64,000 bases of DNA from the NCBI GenBank assembly GCA_947179485.1, contig CAMXBY010000036.1:1-64000 (forward strand), read 5' to 3'. The translations under genes and the position numbers were made by a program. Numbering within the stretch: the stretch's first letter is position 1; every line of letters starts with the position of its first letter. Positions 47,230 to 61,500 of this stretch are shown in pieces. The notes under the pieces were generated by a model that was not told where the DNA came from, did not search any database, and was given only the letters and a program-made list of their open reading frames with translations. The DNA comes from Allacma fusca. Its lineage: Eukaryota > Arthropoda > Collembola > Symphypleona > Sminthuridae.

Positions 47230-50200
47230 TCATACGAACTCATTACACAATTTCTCAAGTTAGCACCACAATTTTTTCTAAGCTTTGCTGTTTTTAATGC
47301 TTTATGCCCTAGCAGAGGTACCAAATTGGATTAACCCCAATGTGATTTATAAGACCATTTTTAAAACTAATAGTGAGAATTGATCAAACAGCATAACATA
47401 ATGTAGTAAAATTAAGGATATTAAATTGTAGCATAAACTTCACTTCGAAACCCAGTGAAAGTTATCGAACATTCAAGGGAAGACAGGAAAAATGCATTAA
47501 ATATTCCGTTTGTTTTAAAGTCAGAGCTTTCACGTCGTTTAAAATATTCTCTACTCCAGATGTAGCTTGAACAAGATAGTTTTGTGTCATAATCAATGTT
47601 AGCGAATGTAATGGAAGTGTCCAGTAGCAGAAAATGATATACATACTTTGTAAAGCACATTGCACTGAGTGGCTTATTCAAGATTCAATACGGACTCGAA
47701 TGGCAGTGGATTCCTGATTGTCAGCTTAATTATGTTTGCAAAATCAAGGAATCTTTGTTTTGAAGATTTCATGACCTAAGCTCTCATGGCAGGGGTTTAA
47801 ATTATTAAACAATTGCACGTCAGGATTTAAAAGGAAAGGGAAATAAATTTTAAAAAATACCAGGGAAAAACTGAACTGTAACTGAAAATCCGTATGAATT
47901 CAAAACAAATTTCGCTTTTAAAAATGTGCTTTTTCTCAAATTTTTGGGCTAATTCAAACTTACTTAACCTAATGTTAACTCTGGATTTGTGTGAGTGGAG
48001 GTTTCTGACGAATGTATTTCCAATTCCAAAATTTCGCCCTACCTGCCTCAAGGTTCGTTGGAAATCGAACCCTGGTTTAAAACTCCTTACTACAAGAGGC
48101 AGGAGTGACCTCCTGCCTTCTCTAAAATTTCCTGTGTTAAATTACATAAGAAACTCCCATTTTCAAAAGTTGACGAGTTATGAAAAACTCCTATGAACTC
48201 AACGCACAATTTCTCAAATTATCACCATAATTTTTCCTGAGCTTTGGTCTTTTTCATGCTTTTTGCCCTAACAGCGGTAACAAATTTGCTTAACCCCAAT
48301 TGCCACAATGTGGTTTATATGAAAATGTTTAAAACTTACAATGGGAACTGCTCAAACAGCATAACAGAATAAACTAAAATTAAGTAAATTAAATTTTAGC
48401 ATAAACTTTACTTTGAAATCCATTGAAAATTAACATAGCTTGAAGGGAAGACAGGAAAAATGTATTGAGGACTGTGTTTGTTTTAAATTTAGAGCTTTCA
48501 CGCCGTTTCAAATATTCTTCACCTCAGAAAAAATTTGAATTGTAGAGTTGAGGATATTTTTGGATGTAAGCAAAGTATGGAAATGTCCAGTAGCGTAAGA
48601 TGAGAAGCTTTGTAAAGAACATAGCACAGAACGGGGTATTAAAGATTTAATACGGACTGGAAAGGTAGCGAATTCTTGATTGCCAGCTTCATTACGTTTT
48701 CGAACTCAAGGAATCGTTGTTTTGAATATTCCATGACTTCAGTGCGCATGGCAGGTGTTATGTTATTTCGCTCGGTCCGTAAACTTTCCCAAAATTGCAT
48801 TTTTTGAAGGGCTCTGGAATTGAATAAGGATTGCTCAAAAAATACAATAGAAAATACATTTAATGACTTCTTTGGATATTTACTATCCCTGTGGCCGATA
48901 CTGTGACTCTGTAATTTAGTGACGCTGAAAAATTCCGGGAAATTTTTGAAATCGGGCCCCCGATCTGAAAAATATTTTCAAAGCCAGGACATAAATAAGC
49001 TACCCGGATTAAACGCGTGGTCTTCAAAATAACCTGATATCTTCACAAAAAATAATTGTTTAGTCTTTGGCAGACAGGGTTCCAAATATTGGTAGACGTT
49101 TTGGAAGGATTGTCAACAACTGCTCGTTTGAAATTCTTGAAATCAGCAGACCATAAATGTTTATTTGTTCATGTTTTATGTTTTTCACTAAACCAAAATG
49201 CACATATTCGCCAGCGGGGACCTCTGAATGTTGATGTCCTAGTTTGAAGTACAGTGGGAATGTATAAGACTTAAATACGTTTGTATAAAAAAATTAGACG
49301 TAGAAAAATATTGGAGTATGTAATTATATATAAATGTAACCCTTAAAATACGGACCTGGAACAAGAGATCTCTTAGAGACTGAAAAGAGTGTGGAGCGAT
49401 GATGAAAATGTGTTGTATTATAAATTTCCTTGAAACAATTTCATGTCAGGGTTTTCATCGGAAATAAATTTTAAAATATACCAGTAAAAAACTCAATTGT
49501 AACTGAAAATCAACATTAATTTAAAACAAGTTTCTTATTTTATTAGCTATTTATTTTAGCTTTTTTTTGTTCTATTTTATTTTCTAGCTTTACTTTTTTA
49601 AATGCACTTTTAGCTCCTCAAAATTTTGGGTTAATTTAAAAATTGACTGAAACTATTGTTAACCCTAGATATGGATGCCGTTTTGTGTGAGTGGACGTTT
49701 CTGGCGAATGTATCCACCTTTCCAAAAGTTCGCCCCACCTTGTTCAAGGTTGGTTGGAAATGGAACACTAAAATTTTTTAACAATTCGTCAGCTTCATAT
49801 GTTCACGAGGGAAATTTTTAATGAAATAGTAACACTTTAAATTAATTAACATTACAATAAATTATGCATATGCTGCAGGCAGTTAGAAACACACCTTTCC
49901 TACCTTAGACGATTCTGATTAAAAAAATGAAAAAGGCTTGGTATATTTAAATCTTGACTTTCACGCCATATAACTATATTTGTGCTTCACCCTAAAAGAT
50001 TAGAATGAAGCTAACATAATCTCTGCCTGGTATTGCATCGCATTTTGTAGTCTTTTTCGAGGTTCACTTGATTTTGACTGACAAGCATACAAAACACTTG
50101 TAAAAATTACTTACAAAAATTTGCGAATTTTAGTATACAGTTCAACTAAACCCTGTTTGTCCCTAGCCTTATAAAAGAGGCCAAAAAAATTTTGATTTGG

Positions 50201-52000
50201 AGCAAATTAAATTGAAAGCAATTCAATTGGTAAATTATTATGAAGTGTAATTTTGTCACAAACTGGGATATTTTTTCATGGCACAAAAAAACAATCGAAC
50301 ATTCTTGGACGTGGAAAAACTTCAGGTCTTATCCACACGTTCCTGAAGTTTTGTCACAATTTGGGATATCTTCTCAGCTCCAAAATTAATATCTGCTTCA
50401 AAGCAAAATACACGACTATAACAATCTGAAGTATCCTCCAAAAAAACTCAATTTTGTTTGTGATGACGAACAACGCAGTATCCAGGGGAAATCAACAAAA
50501 TACTCGGTCCTAGAAACGTAGAATAATTAAAATTTCAGAAAAGGAATTTTTGCTACACTCTTTTGGAGAACTGAGTTTAAATTGTTTCTTTTTGCATTAA
50601 TTTTTTGTAGAGCATCATACAAGGTAACGCTTTACTCTTATCTAACGTTTCTATTTTGTTTTGCACTTTTACTTTTAAAATATTTAACTATCACGGCGCT
50701 TTGTATGTTCTTTAAATTTTAAGGTGAATTCCTTGCTACTTAAATCCCGAATAACATAAGTTAAAATAGAACCTTTTTTGTACTATTAGTTCTCCCAGTC
50801 AAGCAATTACTTCCCAGATTTTCAAAATCCGGTCATAATTAGGGCTCCTCACAACTCAAGTCAATTATTTAGTTGTAATTGTTGAAATTTAATTTTTAAT
50901 TGAATTGTAAGTGGTAAACTGTAATTTATTATTTATGAAACAAGTAGACAAATAAAAATTTTCAATTAATCAAAGAGCAGTGTCAATAGTTGAAGTAGTT
51001 GTTTACGAGTTTTAAAATTGAGATTAAATTGAACTGAAATTGATTTTATAGTCTAACTTCTTACTAACAAAAAAATAGTTGTTTGGTAAAAGTAAATTTA
51101 TATTAACATTTAATTGGTAACGGGAAAAAACCTAAAAAACAATGCTTCAAAATGTTTGACGAATTAGCAACATTTTGAAAGTTGCGGATACCATCTTTTT
51201 TAAAACGTAAATGCCCCCAAACCCAGTCAAGTGAAACATCAAGGAGTTTTAAATTTTCTCATTTTCTGCACAAAATTTGTTCCAATTATATTTGCCTTGT
51301 TCCGGGAAACTAAAAACTATTGACATAACTTTCGCAAAAATGTGCACCCAAGCCAGAATTTTTGATCAAGAAATCAAATTTTTAACAGTAATAATTGTGC
51401 GAAATTTAAATTTATTTTTTAAATTGTCCAGCTTCGCTATATTTACCTTTGAGCAAATACGAACCACTGGCTTTTGCAGTCTGAAGGAATGAAGTCCCAC
51501 TTAAAGTAAAAAGCAATCCAGCCCTTGTATGTGAGATACTCTAAAGTGTTCAAGATCCACAAGTCGTTCCGAAAATTCCCAGAAGGGCTGCAAGTTTTAG
51601 GAAGTTCTTTAAATTATCCTTTGGTTCAAAAATCGTTGAGAACAATTAAAATCAACCCCAAATCTCTAATAGCGTGTTCGTACGTACGAAAATAAAAACG
51701 AATACATTCTTTGTTTTCTCTCGAGCTTTTCAATGATTCTTTTACACAAACCAGATAGTATTTCCTATTTTTTTAAATTTTCGAAAATGTCTCAAAAATT
51801 GTCGAAATTTCATTTTTTTAAAATCTTCCAAATGATTTTCCAAATGAGCTCAACATAATTCTGTAAAGAGGGTAAGGAGAGATGACTTTAGCAGACGCGA
51901 TAGCCTTAAATAATAGCGAAACGATTATTTTTAAATATAATTTCGGTTGATAATAAACAACTGAAATGATTAACGCAGGTAACCCTTAAAAACGCTTGGG
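47230..52000. repeat. Diverged duplicated segment, copy C (with internal tandem)
   Basis: 47,231-48,180 is tandemly repeated at 48,190-49,200 (ACACAATTTCTCAA...GCCCTA...AACCCCAAT). Pieces recur further on: 47,400-48,100 with 58,560-59,760; 49,800-50,160 with 59,800-60,150; 50,600-52,000 with 61,560-62,450. Each sub-unit carries one TGGCGT block. Confidence 0.85.
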
Positions 52001-52599
52001 CTGTGTGATTTATGGGAAATGTGTTGAAAATACCCCGAAAAAACATCCAGTACGGTTAAGAAAATTTAAATATTTGTAGGGCATATATTTCCTTTTGAAC
52101 TTATCTGCAATATACTTAAAATGTAAGCTGTGGCCTTAACTTACAGTGGCTATAAATTTGCTGAAAAATCTGTACTGTGTAAGCAAAAATGAGATATTGA
52201 AATATGACTCATATATTTGCTAATTTAAGCCACTATTTTTTATACTAGTAATCACAAATTAATTCCGGTAAGATCCTGGTTAGAGTTCGTATCCACTCAG
52301 TAGGATGTGAGATAGTTGCAGCAAAAAATACAGGACATTGTTTTGCTGGTATTTTTATTCCTATTATAATGCTAAATGCTCACTCGATGAGCTTTTTGAT
52401 AATTTAAGAATGTTCCCAAATACCAGTCAAACTACGGATTTCGTCCTGAATAGAGTTAATCCTGAAGCAAAATTTACTTTATCGAAATAAAGCAAAATAT
52501 AAAAATTTGAAAATACATTCGACGCCACTGTATCTATTTTCTGGGTCTAGCAGAGCTCTTACTGAATAGATCAATTCTTCTTGAATCGGTTGTGAAGTA

Positions 52600-53240
52600 T
52601 TGTGTCTGTGAATACCAGCGACCAGGGGTCGGATTTATGTGGGAAGACGGGAAGAATCTTCACAGTGAAAAAATGTTTTCAGCAAAGAAATGAGGTGCTT
52701 TACTGAAAAACGTTTTTGTCAACAGGGATTTTTGAATTTGCTGAGGTGATCAAGGGAAATAATTTATTTTCAACAGGGATTTTTGAATTTGTTAAGGGGA
52801 TTTACGGAATTAATTTTTGGTCAAAAAATGTTTTTAATTGAATTGGTGTATTTAAATGGCAGTATACTTGCTTTACGAAACTGGAAATTGAGGTTTAGGT
52901 GAGTTCGAGGCTGAGTTCCAAAAGGTAATAAACGAGCCTCCGAGTTCGAGTTTGAGGCAAAGAATTACATAGAGTTCAGTGCCTCAGTTAGTTCCTGGCT
53001 TAGAGACCTTGCACACGTTTAACTGAGTGCGAGTTCGAGTTCGAAATTTTTGCCGAGGTATGTGTCCCTGCAGGGGGGTCCTCAATTATTTCAAAAATCT
53101 CTGCTAAAAAAGATCAACGATTTTCAAAAACCCTATTGGCAAAAATAATTTCCCTGCAAGACATCAATTCCCTGTGAAATAAAACCAAACTAAAAATCCC
53201 TGTTTTCCGACAAAATTTCAGTGAAACACGCCAACAAATT
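52600..53240. repeat. Word-rich tracts: GGTCGGATTT start and GAGTTCGAG stretch
   Basis: CAGGGGTCGGATTTATG at 52,623 resembles 22,240. A GAGTTCGAG/TCGAGTT-rich stretch lies at 52,880-53,060; a similar one is at 32,870-32,960. CAGGGATTTTTGAATTTG-like words recur at 52,720-52,800. Element ends were not resolved. Confidence 0.4.
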
Positions 53241-54455
53241 TGAAAATCAATTCAGCTGACAATAGTATAGTAAAGTCGATTTTTTAAATTATTTTATATT
53301 TTGACTTTTTCCCATATGTATTTTTGAGACACGGACAAAGTATTTTGCATAACTTTGAAAATCGGGAGATTTAAAGCAAAATTTATTTTGACGGAACCAA
53401 ATAAAGAAAAATCCAAAACTGCAATCGATGAATCGATTGCAAACAGAAGCAAAGCGCTACTGCCTCGCTAGTTGCTGTAATTTTCGCTGGTCGGTAGTTG
53501 TTACGCGAAATGTATGTTTAGAGTAAAATAGGTTGATATAATCACCGTTTATTTTGCGTTACGTATCAAAGCGTTAGCAGTTAATAGCACTTCCGTCATA
53601 TCACTTTACGAGGGATTCTAATATTTTGATACTTTATAAAAATAACTACAAAAAAGGGATTCCAACGAGTTTTAGAGATAGCTGTCATTTGACTTGAAGT
53701 TCAAAATTTCAAGACTTTTTTTAAACTAAAATACAAGGCCGATTTCAACAACATGAACAACAGCTATTACTATTTGCATAAGCAATATTCACAAAAAAAT
53801 TCATTGATATACATTCAGTAGTTTTGGAGATAACTGTGATTTGACTTGAAGTCAAAAATATCAATAACTATTTTCTCAAAAACTATCCAGCCGATTTCTA
53901 CCAACTGCGAACTTGGTCTTACTTTTGACACAAGTAATGTCCACAAAAAAGTTCATTGAAATCGGACCAGCGGTTTTTACCTAATCGTGCGGAAGTACGG
54001 ACATGGCTAGTTTAATAGGGGGCTGACGCCACCCTAAAAACCACCTTTTACGAAGAGCAATCCTGTGAGTATTATCACTGTCAATTATGCGTTCTAAAAA
54101 TAAACGAAAATTAAAACCAATTAATCATTTGAAACCGCTCAAATTTTTTTTAGTAGCGTTTGACTGAAAAAGTATATACATAATGAACAAAAGAGTTACA
54201 TGAGAAAATGCAACGGTTTGTTTAAATGAAGATTTGCGAGGGTTCTTACTTCTTTGACCAAATTAAATTTAAACACGTCTAACTCAAGAATTTGTATAAA
54301 AGGTTTTTTACAATACGTTGAGCATACAAATTTGCTGTGCCTTGAATCAATAATATTCGCAATCCAGTCATACTAGAACGAGTACCTTTATTAAGATATC
54401 TTAACAGTTTGAGAAGTGAAGTTTGACTGCGTCTTTCGACTAATTTTATATTTCA
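53241..54455. other. Anonymous sequence
   Basis: No gene recognised. A few duplicated phrases (TTTGACTTGAAGTTCAAAA at about 53,690 and TTTGACTTGAAGTCAAAA at about 53,830) form a loose tandem pair. Confidence 0.4.
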
Positions 54456-54459
54456 ACTG

Positions 54460-57080
54460 CAACTTTTAATAAAATCTATAGTTACAAAGTGAAGCATCTT
54501 CTGTGATCCTTTTGATTGTACTGCAGCAATTTCAGCTTTATTTAGTATAAAGGGAAATTCCAATGTGCACCCCTGTTTTGACGCACATGTATTTTCTGAC
54601 ATAAAGTCGAAACCACTAAGGCAGCATTCAGTTTTATATTTGTGAGGACCAATGACTTTATGAGCTTTAGCTATCCACTAATTTTACATACTAAATCACA
54701 AGACATCATGTTTAAAGAGACAATTTTATGAAAACAAGCTATTATTTTTTTATTATTATAACATCTCGTTCGCATGCATGATGACGTATACTTACAAACA
54801 TTATTGCTAATATAAAACACAAAAACACGTAGATCAGGCATGATTTGCCTAGTTTAAATACTGCTCATCCTCAAAAAGAAATGTTTCCATTGCAAAATAT
54901 TTAACTCCTAAAATTAGTGTTTTACTTTTGGAAATAAAAACTTACAAGCTCCAAGTTTTGAAATATTTTGTATGTTATAAAGTTATAAACTGCAAAATTC
55001 TGAAATAAATTAACTTCGTTTTTTATAGAAATGTTTGTGTTGTATTTTTTAATTTTATCAAAATTTCAAACATTCTTTTAAAACCCCGTAAAGTAGTCTA
55101 CATTGGCGTTGGGCGTTTGCAACCTTAAATACAAATAAATATTGAAAAAATGAGAATTTGAAGAAGACATTTTGAAATATCTATATTTCAATGTAAATGA
55201 AATATTAATTTTCAAATGCGAAAATTAATTATGTTTTGACGCCAGTCTATATATTTCCTAGCAATAGCATCATTTGCCTAACTGCAGATGATCATGACAA
55301 TCTTTTGGTGGTCTGGGCAGTCTCATCTCTTTAGTTAATAAGAGTGAATCCCTAAAATACATCGTGACGATCTATAAAGGAAAGAGTTGTAAATTGTGTG
55401 TGGATGACTCAAGTGCAATTTTGTTAAATGTAGTTCACGTGGATAGTTACTCGCCGAAATGATATTTGTAGCTCTTAAGAAGGTCTGTACTGTATTTACA
55501 AACCTTGGAATTGTAAATTTCGTAACTGTAATTTCTTGGGGATGTTTTGACAAATACCCCGAAAATAATTACCGTACTTTAATCGCACCAGATTCCTTAC
55601 AGTCTAGTAAATCACAAATGCCTGGAAAATACGAGAAGTGAAATACAATGCTGGGGATTTTTATTATAGTAAAATAAATTTTTGTTTATACATATTTGTC
55701 ACTTAGATATTTTTTAAACATTTTAACAATGACGCCACACAAGGCATTCCAAAGGAAAATCCAGTAAGGTAATTAGGATAGACACAAAATAAAAGCATAT
55801 AGTTGCAACGAATGTGCAAATAAAACCTGTGGTAATAAATTAAAGAATGCCAGCCCCTATTAGTTGTCCTGCACCAATTTTAGCTTTATTTACTTAAAGT
55901 GAAAATTCTAATGTACACCATTTTCTTGACATATGACTATTGTGATATAAAATCTATACAACTATAGCAGCATGTAATTTATGTTTGTGGTCTTGAGGAC
56001 TAACATTAGGGTCCATTGACACTAATATTATTAGCAGTTGACGATTAAATGATGACTATATCAAAATAAAATGGAATATGGTTTTTTCAGTAAATTTCCC
56101 ATTTTAATATTTTATAAAAATGTTAGCACATCACACAATCGATTTCCGGCAAAATCTTTTGTTTCTATTTTTAATGGTATACGCACCTGTAAAAGCCAAT
56201 GGTAATTTAAAAGTGGCAATGAAATTTGTGATAATCACGCACTTTAGAGAATTATGGGCGCTGAAGTTATTTATTCCTTTGAAAACATTTAAGCATCTGT
56301 AATATTTTTTAATCAAGCATTTCGAAATATTTTTCACTTAAATAATATTACTTAATTATTAATTTGCATTCGTATTCTGTATTATGATCAGGGTTTCAAA
56401 ATTGAAAATGTCATGGGATTTTGGGCACTTTGGATATTTTGGGCATATTCAACCTAGGCCAGGTATATTGGGTATTTTAGCCCCGATTTTTACGATATGC
56501 GTTTTAGCTATTTAGTAATTTTGCATACTAAATCAAAAAACAGTATATTTAAATAAACCGTTTTATTAAAAAAAATATTATTTTATATTATTGTAAGAAG
56601 CTCTCATGCATGATGGCGTATATCCTACTTCTAAGGCTTTGCGAATAAACATTATTAGATGCAACACAAAAACGTTTAAAACAGACAAGAATAATAAATC
56701 CTAAAAAAGTAACTTTTGCGTTGTAAAATGTTTAACTCCTAAAATTAGTGCTTTACTAAGGACATTGAAAATTTACTATGTTACGTTTTGAAATACTTTA
56801 TATGTATATCTATATGTAATAAAGTTATAAAATAAAACTCCTTAATAATGAAACCTCATTTTTTATAAAAATGTTTGTGCTGTATTTTTTGCAATTATCA
56901 AAATTTGAAACATTCACAGTCACTGGTCAAAACATGTTTTTTAAAACCCCGTAAAGTCTTCAGTAATGAAGTCGAGTGTTTGCAACTTTAAAAAACTTTT
57001 GCAAATTAATATTGCAAATTTTTGAAGAAATTTTGAAATATTAATATATTAATGTAAATGAAATATTAATTTTCAATAAT
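54460..57080. repeat. Duplicated pair, about 1.4-1.8 kb apart
   Basis: 54,500-54,660 matches 55,850-56,010 and also 32,450-32,610 (TTTAGCTTTATTTA...AGCAGCAT...TGAGGAC). 54,740-55,200 matches 56,580-57,070 (GCATGATG, TTAACTCCTAAAATTAGTG, GAAATATTAATTTTCAA). 55,518-55,640 matches 62,447-62,570 (CACCAGATTCCTTACA). Confidence 0.85.
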
Positions 57081-57639
57081 TAGATGAACACATTTAATGT
57101 TCGATGTAGCGCTTATGTTTATGGACAGGAAGTTACCACAAATACAATATTTTTCAAGTGCTACCCGAGAATACAACTTGAGTATTAAAACCTTTGCCAG
57201 ACCTGGAGAATAAATACAGTAGTGTCTTAGCAAAAGTATTTTCAAATTTTAATATATTACTATATTTCGATAAAATATATTTTGTATTAAGGTTAATTAT
57301 TTTCAGGACGTAATCCGTAGTGTGACCGTATTTTCAAATCTACGTCTTGCGCGGGAATTATATTTCCCAACAGGGATTTTGAAATTCGTTGACCTGTTCT
57401 CAGCAGGGATTTTCTAAATCGTTCAGGACCTCCCTGCAGGGGCATACATGCGTTTCCACTGGGAAATTCAGAAATGATCTTCAAGAGATTTACAAAAATC
57501 TGATCCCTGTAACGAGGTATTTGACATGGTTCCAAATAATATTTCCATACTATGCCGACCTTTGCTGGTTCAAGCAAATTAAATTATTTATTGCATAAAA
57601 AAAGTTGTGAAGTTTGGTTTTTCTCTTTCACAAGAGTAT

Positions 57640-58025
57640 TTAGTGTGTACAAAATATACATGTTTCTTATGTTCTTCCGTTACACTTCATCCTCCCCAAC
57701 ACCTGCTCATTCCTGTCTTAACCTGAACGAACCTGTTCATTCCTGTCTGAACCTGCATGAACTGGAATCATCCTGTTCCAACCTAACCCATCTGCAGCCG
57801 TTACCTTTGCCAGGCTGAGACACACTCTCGTGCCCTTATATAAAGGATTCCTTCCTCATGCTACCTCAGTAGCGTCTCACTCACTATCACTACTCTTACT
57901 CTCTCTCCTCGTTACTCTTCACATTCCGCTTTCTGAATAAACACTTCTTTCCTATTCAATCACGCTGTTAATATCTGCGAACATTTATTCACGCTACCGC
58001 ATATCAGATATTAATGCATTTAGTG
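57640..58025 (+). mobile_element. Possible solo LTR or LTR fragment
   Basis: A pyrimidine-rich block with short imperfect repeats (CCTGTTCATTCCTGTCT, 57,700-57,750) is followed by TTATATAAAGG (57,836), a C/T-rich stretch, AATAAA (57,937) and a further 80 bp. TATA box, leader and polyadenylation signal within about 100 bp is the usual layout of an insect LTR. I could not define terminal TG/CA ends or a target duplication. Confidence 0.4.
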
Positions 58026-58029
58026 GAAG

Positions 58030-58255
58030 CTCCAAGTTAGCCGACGGCCAACAAATATCGGTACAAGTTATCCGACATCTGTCGGCTAAATACACAACTT
58101 GGCAGACGGCCGATAGCCGACAAACTGTCTAATCTAGCCGACAGCCGACAAAAATATTCCAACGTCAGCCGTCAGATGTCTGTCAGACTTGCAACTTGGC
58201 CGACAGCCGACAACCGATAAAAGGTCCAACTTAGCCGACTGCCGACAACCAGCGA
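58030..58255. repeat. GCCGACA/TGTCGGC word-rich tract
   Basis: AGCCGACAGCCGACAA, GTCGGCTAA and AACTTGGC words recur irregularly on both strands for about 220 bp. It is markedly more GC-rich than its surroundings. Confidence 0.75.
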
Positions 58256-58278
58256 TCCAAAATACAGATGGTCATATT

Positions 58279-58345
58279 CAGACCTGGAAAACCGAAAAAT
58301 ATTTTTTTCGTTTGCTAGTCATTACGGCATTACTTAAATGCAGGA
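58279..58345 (+). mobile_element. Short hAT-like end (CAGACCTGGAAAACCG)
   Basis: This resembles the first about 60 bp of the elements at 15,332 (minus) and 29,917 (plus), then the similarity is lost. Confidence 0.45.
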
Positions 58346-58549
58346 CTAAAGGTTAGTGAAACAACATAAAAGAAGGATTTTATATCTTGCGATTTTTAAT
58401 CAACGATCTGACGCGTTTACAAAACAATATATTTGAACACTGTGTTTAGAAAATATTAGACAGATTAATTTGAGTCGAGTATCATTTTCAAAATCACATA
58501 TTGCGGCTTCAGGAGCACCTATTTTAGACAAGATTGCATATTTATTTTG

Positions 58550-61500
58550 TGACTGAGAAGGTAATTTTTGAGAATTGATCACACTGCATAACATAACGAA
58601 GTAAAATTAAGGACACTAAACTGTACCATAAACTTCACTTTGAAATCCATTGAAAGTTATCAAAACTTCAAGGGAAGATAATAAAAATTCATTGAGGATT
58701 CCGTTTGTTTTAAATTTGTAGCTTTCACGTCGTTTAACATATTCTCTACTCCAGTCAGCTTCCGCAGAACGGATTCGTGTCGTAGTCCATGCTAGCGATT
58801 GTAATTTAAGAGTCCGGTAGCAGAAAATGATATACTTTAAAAGTATACGGCACAGAGTGGGACATATATTCAGGATTTAATACGGACTCGACAGGTAGAG
58901 AATTCATGATTGTCATCTTAATTACGTGTTCCAAATCAAATAATCTTTGTTTTGAAGATTCCATGACCTCAGTTCTCATGGCAGGGGTTATGTTATTCCA
59001 CTCGTTCCGTAAACTTTTCCAAATTCCCTTTTCTAAAGATCCCTGGAATTTAACGCATATTGCTCAGAAAACACCAAAGGAAATACATTGGAGGACTTAT
59101 TAGGATGTTTACCACCCCTGTGGCAGACACTGTGACTCTGTCATGTAATTACGCTGAGAAATTCCATGAAATTTTGAGAATCCGATCCCCGATCGGCCCG
59201 ATCTGAAAAACATTTTCATATCCAGGAAATAAATAAGCTACCCAGATTGCACACATGGTTTTCAAAATATCCTGATATCTTCAAATACAATCGTCTTTAG
59301 GTCTTTTGCTGAAAGAGTTCCGATTATGTGTAGACGTAGGAATGTCCAGAACTGCCGTTTCGAAATAAGTGTAGCCCTTAAAAGATGGAGCTGAAACAAG
59401 AGATCTGTTGGAGACTGAAAAGAGGGTGGAGCGATGATGAAAATTTGTTGTATTATAAATTTCCTTGAAACAATTATACGTCTGGATTTAAAAAGAAAGA
59501 GAAATAAATTTTTTAAAATACCACTAATAAACTGAACTGCAACTGAAAATCCATATGAATTCACAACCAATTTCGCTTTCAAAAATGTGCTTTTTCTCAA
59601 ACTTTTGGTTTTTTTTCAAATTTACTTTAACTAATGTTCACTCTGGATAGTGATGACATTTTGTGTGAGTGGAGGTTTCTGGCGAATGTACCTACAATTC
59701 CAAAAGTTTGCCTACCTTGCTCAAGGTTGATTGGAAATCGAACTCTGATTTAAAATTCCTTACTACAGGATCTATCGCAGTTCGTCAGCTTCATACATAT
59801 GTTCCTGTCAGAAATTTTCAATGAAATTGTAACACTTTAAATTATTTAAATTACAACAAATTATGCATATGCTGCAGGCAGTAAGAAACACACGCCTTTC
59901 TTGCCAGAGATGATTATGATTCAGAAAATGAAAGTGGCTTGGTATATTTAAGCCTTGACTTTCACGCCATATAACTATATTTGCTGCTCCACTCTAAAAC
60001 ATTGATCTGCAGCTAACATTAGCTCTGGCTGGCATTGCAATGCATTTTGTAGACTCAATCGAGGTTCACCTTATTTTGACTTACAAGCGTACAGAACACT
60101 TGAGAAAATTACCTAAAAACAATTTGCACATTTTAGTATACAGTTCAACCCAGTGCTCGGACTGGGTACGGGTAATACTCGGGTAAATGGGTACGGGTAA
60201 AGGTATGGGCACTACCCGAATACAGAAGTTGCGTACTCACAAATAGGCGGGTACTACCAGGGTACTCTGGATATTAGGCAATAAAGGGGGGACAGGTACG
60301 GGTATGGGTACTCAATCAGTGGCAAAATATCTGTACCCGTGCATGCTGTACCCGATTATTTTTGGGCACTTCAACGATTCCTAATGGAATGGATTACTAA
60401 GACGTGGAGTTTGGCGTAATGATTTCTCCTGGGAATCTAATAAAAAAATAAAACGTAAAGAATCAGTCAGATAGTCTATTTTTCGACTAATATAATGGAG
60501 CTCATCAATGAAGAATTTCAAGTTTTACATATGTTCATCAGATTAAGTTTAATTAGCTTCATTGAAAGCGTAACATTAAAATTATTTTAGAACGTATTAT
60601 GCGATAAGTTGTGAATAAACATACATTTGTTAGCTGCAAACCAGATCCATTTCTTGTTGTAACAAGTATCCAGGGTTGACCATTTGAAAATGCCAAAAGG
60701 CATTAATGGCACTTTGGTCATTTATTGAAGTAAATATTTAATAAATTTTAGAAATCCATGAAATTTTGAACAATATCATTCCTTCCTTGGATTGCAATCA
60801 ATTTGATTATTGTTAATAATTTTGATGTTAATAGCGGAGGCATCTGTGCTTGGCTTACGAAACTCTCATGACGCTGCATTTCAGTCTAATTTAGTCTAAC
60901 TTGATCAAAAATTGTCCTCTCAGGCACCACAAGTGTGAGAACAAGTTTAGTAATTTTTGCTTTGTAAACCTATGTAAAATAAATATTCAATATTGCTCCT
61001 ATGTTTACGCCCTGAAACCACAATATTTCACCTGGAAAATTTTTGATCGACTAAAATCATTCATATAATATTTTCCAAACACTGTTCAAATATAGTGTTT
61101 TGTAGTTGAACTTGTGTTAAAAGATTTTTGAGAAAAACATTTAGTCAGGAGCAATTTATTTAGATGTTGTCGAAGTCTTAAAGCATGTTTTTGATTATGG
61201 AGAGTTTGGTATTAAGCAATTCGTCCCAACTGGTTATCCTTACGCTATACAAAAATTGTTAAGCAACCAATTCACGAAAATGTAATTCGTTGCATTCATC
61301 TGCTATTATTAACATTTGAATTTCTTCATCGTTTAATAAATATAAGCCATAAATGACATTAAATGATTTTTTAAACAACTTGAAATAGAATACCCTTAAT
61401 TCCTAGGGAAAATGCCGAAAATGTCGGACAGTTTTTAATGGAAATCCAAATTTTAACAAATTGAAAATTTTTGGTATTTTCAAAAGTACAGGTAAATGTC

